Shown here: positions 21,420-23,446 of the stretch, piece after piece
Layout of the letters: each line of letters opens with the position of its first letter
How positions within the stretch are numbered: position 1 is the first letter of the stretch
DNA from: JAICKN01 sp036491415
GTDB taxonomy: Bacteria; Acidobacteriota; Terriglobia; Terriglobales; Acidobacteriaceae
DNA length: 23,446 nucleotides
Reading direction: 5' to 3'
NCBI GenBank assembly: GCA_036491415.1
Contig: DASXCC010000033.1
Coordinates: 1 to 23,446 of the forward strand
Position numbers and translations under genes: made by a program
The notes under the pieces: generated by a model
The model's input: the letters and a program-made list of their open reading frames with translations, nothing else
Told to the model about the DNA's origin: nothing
Databases searched by the model: none

Positions 21420-22660
21420 TCGAATCCATCAGCAAGCTGTGGGCTACGCACAAAGCATGGATCGTTGTAGGCGCCCTGGTTATATATTCCAGTGTCCTGG
21501 TTGCAGCACGCTACACCAACAAAACGCCTTCTGTGCCGACGCTGGTTTTAAAGCGCGGGGACTTCATTGACTCTCTTCAATTTCGCGGTGAAGTAAAAGC
21601 TTTGAAGTCCATATCGATTGATGTGCCGAATGACGCGGGCGATTTCCAGATATTGAAGATTGCTCAAGATGGCAGCTCCATAAAGCAAGGAGATGTAATT
21701 GCCGAATTCGACAAAACATCAACGGAACAAAATCTTGCTCAATATCGGACTGGCCTGAAGTCGGCACAAGCCGAGATTGAACAAGCGCGCGCCCAGGCAC
21801 GGCTAACAGAAGAAGATGACCGGACCGCGGTCATGAAAGCTCAGTTTGATGTGGATTCGGCAAAGCTCGATGTCAGCAAGCAGGAAGTAGTTTCCAAGAT
21901 CGAGGGTGGCGAAGCGAAGTTAAAACTTGCCGACGCGGAGCAAAAACTTGTGGAAGTGAAACAAACTTTGCAATCCGATCGCATATCGAGCAAATCAACC
22001 ATCGACAGCACAATTAAAGCCAGCGAGAAAGCTGCCTACGACGTGCAGCGCGCGGAACATGCCTTAGGTGGAATGGAAATCAAATCCCCGTTGACGGGAA
22101 TGATCAGCCTGGTGTCTGTTTGGCATGGAAATTCTGCCAGCCCATTCAAACCCGGAGACAAGGCATGGCCGGGCGCGCCGCTGGCAGAGATTCCAGACAT
22201 TTCCACGCTCCGAATTTCCGCGCGGGTGGAAGAAACAGAACGCAGCCGTTTGGCATTACAGCAACCTGCGACCGTTCACATGGATGCAATTTCCGACCGT
22301 GACTTCACCGGCAAGCTTGAACAAATCAGCACGATTGCCACTTCCGACTTCACCGGGGGATGGCCCTTCCCTCGAAATTTTGATCTCAAGATTGCGCTTG
22401 ATCAGCAAGATCCCCGACTAAAACCGGGTATGACCGCGCAAGTGACCGTCGTAGTAGAAAAAATTCCCGATGCGCTCGCGATCCCGGTGCAGGCTTCTTT
22501 TCAAAAATCCGGCCAGACGGTGGCATACATTTGGAGTGGGTCCAAGTTTGAAGAACGCGCGATTGAGATTGGCCGTAGAAGCGGCGATCGGATTTTGATT
22601 TTGAACGGACTCTCACCCGATGATCGGGTCGCGCTTGCTGATCCGACAACAAAAGAATGA
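21416..22660 (+). CDS. HlyD/RND-type periplasmic adaptor (second of three)
   Basis: 414 residues with an N-terminal membrane anchor (WIVVGALVIYSSVLVAA). Lipoyl halves are at GSSIKQGDVIAEFDKT and MEIKSPLTGMISLV, flanking a coiled coil (AQYRTGLKSAQAEIEQARAQ onwards). A beta-barrel (LRISARVEETERSRLALQQ) and a full membrane-proximal domain (LAIPVQASFQKSGQTVAYIW, ILILNGLSPDDRVAL) follow. It has the same order as MacA-like adaptors, so an ABC transporter partner of MacB type is likely but is outside the window. ATGA overlap with the first adaptor and an eleven-base distance to the third show one operon. Confidence 0.88.
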   Translation: MIESISKLWATHKAWIVVGALVIYSSVLVAARYTNKTPSVPTLVLKRGDFIDSLQFRGEVKALKSISIDVPNDAGDFQILKIAQDGSSIKQGDVIAEFDKTSTEQNLAQYRTGLKSAQAEIEQARAQARLTEEDDRTAVMKAQFDVDSAKLDVSKQEVVSKIEGGEAKLKLADAEQKLVEVKQTLQSDRISSKSTIDSTIKASEKAAYDVQRAEHALGGMEIKSPLTGMISLVSVWHGNSASPFKPGDKAWPGAPLAEIPDISTLRISARVEETERSRLALQQPATVHMDAISDRDFTGKLEQISTIATSDFTGGWPFPRNFDLKIALDQQDPRLKPGMTAQVTVVVEKIPDALAIPVQASFQKSGQTVAYIWSGSKFEERAIEIGRRSGDRILILNGLSPDDRVALADPTTKE

Positions 22661-22670
22661 TAAGGAATCG

Positions 22671-23446
22671 ATGAAAAGACGTCGCGCCATTGCATGGGGA
22701 TTTGCAGTAGTTATTTTTGCCGCCGTCATCGGCGTGGTTGCAGCCACGCGCACCACTTCCCCTGCTTCGGACGACGTACTGGTTGTATCCGTCAGGAAGG
22801 GTAACCTTGATCTCAAAGTTTATGCGACTGGCGAACTCCAGGCGAACCATTCCATGATGCTGATTGCTCCCGCCGTCGGGGGTGGAGCTTTGCAAATTAC
22901 TCGCCTGCTCCATACGGGAGTGCCGGTAAAAAAAGGTGACATTGTTTTTGAATTTGATCCTTCCGAGCAAGAGTACAAACTGGAACAAAGCCGCTCAGAG
23001 TTCGCGCAAGCCGAACAGGAAATCGCGAAAGCCTCGGCGGATGCATGCGTGCAGACGGCGGAAGATAAAGTAGCCATGCTCAAGGCCCGATTTGATTTAA
23101 GGCGGGCGGAACTGGAAGTACAGAAAAATGAGCTCGTGAGTACGATTGACGCCCAGAAGAATAACTTGGGGCTTGAACAGGCGAAGAATGCGCTGACGCA
23201 ACTGCAGCAGGATATTGAATCGCATAAAGCCACGGGACAGGCCACAGTCGTGCTGGCCCAGGAGAAAAAGAACAAAGCGAAATTGGCCATGGACCAGGCG
23301 CAGCAGAACATTGAAAAAATGCACGTCACGGCTTCCATGGATGGTTTGATTTCCATACAAAGAAATCCCAATGCGCTAGGAGGCATGATGTGGCAGGGGA
23401 TGTCCATGCCATCCTACCGCGCGGGGGACCAGGTACAGGCGGGTAG
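22671..23446 (+). CDS. HlyD/RND-type periplasmic adaptor (third of three), cut by window end
   Basis: The frame starts at ATG 22671 with AAGGA just upstream and stays open to the last base, giving about 258 codons. An N-terminal anchor (AIAWGFAVVIFAAVIGVVAA) is followed by the first lipoyl half (HTGVPVKKGDIVFEFDPSEQ), a long coiled coil (LEQSRSEFAQAEQEIAKASA to KLAMDQAQQNIEK) and the start of the second lipoyl half (MHVTASMDGLISIQ). Only one cysteine is present. The remaining barrel and membrane-proximal parts lie outside. Three different adaptors in a row suggest either a complex with mixed adaptors or successive transporters. Confidence 0.88.
   Translation, partial: MKRRRAIAWGFAVVIFAAVIGVVAATRTTSPASDDVLVVSVRKGNLDLKVYATGELQANHSMMLIAPAVGGGALQITRLLHTGVPVKKGDIVFEFDPSEQEYKLEQSRSEFAQAEQEIAKASADACVQTAEDKVAMLKARFDLRRAELEVQKNELVSTIDAQKNNLGLEQAKNALTQLQQDIESHKATGQATVVLAQEKKNKAKLAMDQAQQNIEKMHVTASMDGLISIQRNPNALGGMMWQGMSMPSYRAGDQVQAG

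Overview
The window reads as chromosomal DNA of an Acidobacteriota member, probably of the Koribacter/Terriglobia type. This rests on recognised family content: an Oar-like TonB-dependent receptor with an N-terminal carboxypeptidase-regulatory domain, a TIGR03118 secreted protein, a Lys/Gln/Asp-rich secreted protein with a C-terminal domain I associate with acidobacteria, a PD-(D/E)XK protein of the I-Ssp6803I type, and dispersed palindromic intergenic repeats. No plasmid, phage, CRISPR or complete IS element was seen.

Layout. 1-327 is the 3' end of an AT-rich unidentified gene, followed by about 640 bp of repeats and a terminator. 969-7659 holds mostly single-gene units on both strands: PD-(D/E)XK protein, HExxH metallopeptidase-like protein, DUF2306-like membrane protein, secreted TIGR03118 protein with a structured leader, TlpA-like thioredoxin, Gln-rich secreted protein, membrane-anchored Bcp peroxiredoxin, a CxxC membrane protein and a Cys-rich mini-protein. 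7804-8313 is a DinB-family protein bordered on both sides by short tandem repeats, followed by a tRNA-Glu(TTC) gene with its own promoter.

8698-11033 (minus strand) is a compact arsenic operon, arsR-arsM-arsC-aqpS. ArsC reduces arsenate, ArsM methylates arsenite, and the AqpS-type channel, which has Val instead of the usual pore Arg, provides an exit for arsenicals. There is no ArsB or Acr3 pump in the window. 11165-13156 is an M13 metallopeptidase and 13289-16669 the TonB-dependent receptor, with a terminator between them. The receptor diverges from a cysteine hydrolase/GlxA-type regulator pair, and the shared promoter region carries long inverted repeats built on a TGTCCGATAC word.

19281-19823 has two small minus-strand genes of unknown function. 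20235 to the window end is an operon of three consecutive HlyD-type periplasmic adaptor genes, the last cut by the window edge; an ABC transporter probably follows.

The best candidates for something undescribed are regulatory or sequence-level: (a) the mirrored 11-bp-phased operator set at 16734-16912; (b) the structured leader of the TIGR03118 gene; (c) two secreted-protein genes (TlpA-like and M13) whose signal peptides lie out of frame with the mature protein; (d) the triple adaptor operon with a possible leader peptide; (e) degenerate tandem repeats around dinB and upstream of the adaptors. I did not find a clearly new multi-gene system.
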